From assembly GCA_027459565.1 (NCBI GenBank), contig DAIDIA010000103.1:1-6393 (forward strand): DNA of 6,393 nucleotides, given 5' to 3'. Below the pieces are notes generated by a model. That model was given only the letters and a program-made list of their open reading frames with translations, made no database searches and was not told the origin of the DNA. How positions within the stretch are numbered: the stretch's first letter is position 1; every line of letters begins with the position of its first letter. This document shows positions 5,263 to 6,393 of this stretch, piece by piece. The stretch is from Acidimicrobiaceae bacterium. Lineage in GTDB: Bacteria; Actinomycetota; Acidimicrobiia; Acidimicrobiales; Bog-793. The translations under genes and the position numbers were made by a program.

Positions 5263-6279
5263 CTATACGCGACCGAGCGCGGGGAAGACCTTCGCCGGAT
5301 TGGTGTTGAAGATCTTGATCTTGTCCTCTTCCGTCAGGAATTCAAACGAGGAGAGCACGGGGACGAGATCGTCGCCGGTCATCCCGGGACCCTCGCCCGG
5401 CTGCCGCACCGCGGCGCCAGAGCCCGGAGCCTCGGTGCCGAACAGCATGCGGTCGGGGGTGCGCTGCTTGACCGCAGCGGTGAGGTAGTCGATGTCGTGA
5501 GCGCAGGTGTCGAAATACAGGTTGTTCGAGAGGTCCTTCTGCGAGAGGTGGTGATCGGACTTGATGAACCGGTCAAGCGCCCCGCCACAGTGACAGACGA
5601 CGACCTTGAGCTCGGGAAAGCGCTCGAAGACGTCTCCATGCGAGAGGAACTGCGTCGCCAGGTACTGCTCGATGACAAAGCCGAGCTGGTAGTTCTGTGG
5701 CACGACCGAGAAGCGCGGGTCAAGGCAGGTGGTTCCGTGCACGATGAGCGGGATACCGAGCTCCTGGCATCTCTCGTAGAGCGGGTACCAGTAGGCCTCG
5801 TGCATACCCGGCGTGGTGCGCATACCCGCGGGGTCCGGGCTCGCGTAGGCGGCGACGAACCCGAGGTCCTTGACGCAGCGGTCGAGCTCGGGAAGGACGT
5901 GTGAGAGATCGTCAGCCCCGCTCAACTGGGGAAGCTGGGCAGCTCCGAGGAAGCGATCCGGATAGAAATCGACCTGCTGCTTGATGGTGTCGTTCACGTA
6001 GCGCGTCCAAGAGGGAAGCAGGTGCTTTGGCATCTGGCCCAGCATGATGAAAGGGCGAGGACCGATGATCTGCACGTCGATGTTGCGCTCGTCCATGTAC
6101 CCGATATGCCACGCAGCGGTCTTCTGGTACTCCTCGAGCGTGGCGCTGTCCCTGCCACCCTCGGAGAAGGGGCTCTTCATCGGCGTGTTCGACGCGAGCA
6201 GCATCGCCACGAAGCCGCGCGACGAGGCCGGTACAGAAACATGGCTGTGTACGTCGAGAACCTTGACTCCGTTGTACAT
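5263..6279 (-). CDS. Amidohydrolase_2 family metal-dependent hydrolase/hydratase, 4-oxalomesaconate hydratase-like
   Basis: This is a 338-residue protein of normal length for the family. The TIM-barrel metal motif D-V-H-S-H is at residues 9-13 (His11, His13). A third His lies in IPLIVHGT (His181), a fourth in VVCHCGGALDRF (His230), and the last-strand acidic residue is in LFGTEAPGSG (Glu283). The middle region, with GFVAAYASPDPAG and a WYPLYERCQELG helix, and the ending with EEDKIKIFNTNPAKVF, are typical of the Amidohydrolase_2 / ACMSD group. Glu rather than Asp after the F-G-(S/T) turn, together with a following Gly/Ala-rich loop and DD pair, is most like LigJ-type 4-oxalomesaconate hydratases of protocatechuate/gallate 4,5-cleavage. 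The substrate remains uncertain; a decarboxylase or other hydrolase is possible. The ATG at 6279 has GAGAGG 4 bases upstream. The gene is followed by a hairpin terminator and appears to be its own transcription unit. No aromatic-pathway neighbours are visible; the upstream side is cut at the window edge. Confidence 0.9.
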   Translation of the reverse strand: MYNGVKVLDVHSHVSVPASSRGFVAMLLASNTPMKSPFSEGGRDSATLEEYQKTAAWHIGYMDERNIDVQIIGPRPFIMLGQMPKHLLPSWTRYVNDTIKQQVDFYPDRFLGAAQLPQLSGADDLSHVLPELDRCVKDLGFVAAYASPDPAGMRTTPGMHEAYWYPLYERCQELGIPLIVHGTTCLDPRFSVVPQNYQLGFVIEQYLATQFLSHGDVFERFPELKVVVCHCGGALDRFIKSDHHLSQKDLSNNLYFDTCAHDIDYLTAAVKQRTPDRMLFGTEAPGSGAAVRQPGEGPGMTGDDLVPVLSSFEFLTEEDKIKIFNTNPAKVFPALGRV

Positions 6280-6393
6280 GGTTCCTCTCTTTCATCTGAT
6301 AGGTCCAACCGCTCGTGCCGAGTGCGTTCGCGCTCCATCGACCGGTTCGATTGGGGGAAAAACCCGTGTTCTGACTCCGCAGTTACTCACACT
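6280..6393. other. Upstream region of the amidohydrolase gene
   Basis: These 114 bases, up to the right edge, contain no supported gene. They hold the ribosome-binding site just before the ATG and a short inverted repeat, ATCGA-N5-TCGAT, at 6337-6351, which could be an operator half-site pair. I could not find a convincing -35/-10 pair; the promoter may lie here or beyond the edge. Confidence 0.35.

Noticed and set aside
5224..5904. 226-codon plus-strand frame opposite the amidohydrolase
   Set aside because: Antisense shadow, and its start lies inside the terminator hairpin arm.

Overview
The window is high-GC bacterial DNA with almost no non-coding space. It most likely comes from an actinobacterium, plausibly of class Acidimicrobiia. 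The grounds are the SARP/BTAD-type regulator (a largely actinobacterial family), the DUF4395 protein with its FPNPVN start, the Thr/Ser-rich TSTTT-type linker in a secreted protein, and frequent GTG codons. This placement rests on gene style only, because no rRNA or other marker gene is present.

Layout: six genes are supported. (1) On the minus strand, 2377 to 1760, is a membrane-anchored, Thr/Ser-linker protein of unknown function. Two bases later (1757 to the left edge) begins a large polytopic membrane protein whose C-terminal part is a SARP-like winged helix; it runs off the window. These two read as one operon. (2) Divergent from them, on the plus strand, is a complete pirin (2602-3561) with intact metal ligands, a strong Shine-Dalgarno and a candidate ECF-sigma promoter (GGAAC-N17-CGTT). 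(3) Convergent with pirin, on the minus strand, is a row of three genes transcribed 5147 to 3625: a DUF4395 membrane protein with two C-x-x-C pairs, a CopD-like four-helix membrane protein and a PerR/Fur-family metalloregulator. (4) Also on the minus strand, 6279 to 5263, is an Amidohydrolase_2 / 4-oxalomesaconate hydratase-like enzyme, closed by a strong hairpin plus T-run terminator at about 5192-5235 that separates it from the DUF4395 group.

How the genes may work together: the middle of the window (pirin, PerR-like regulator, CopD-like protein, Cys-pair DUF4395 protein) has the flavour of a redox/metal homeostasis neighbourhood. That is inference from gene families and adjacency. The left pair looks like an envelope-linked regulatory unit. 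The amidohydrolase appears to be an independent transcription unit. No mobile elements, CRISPR arrays, tRNAs or rRNAs were seen. The many other long open frames are antisense or shifted shadows of these six genes.
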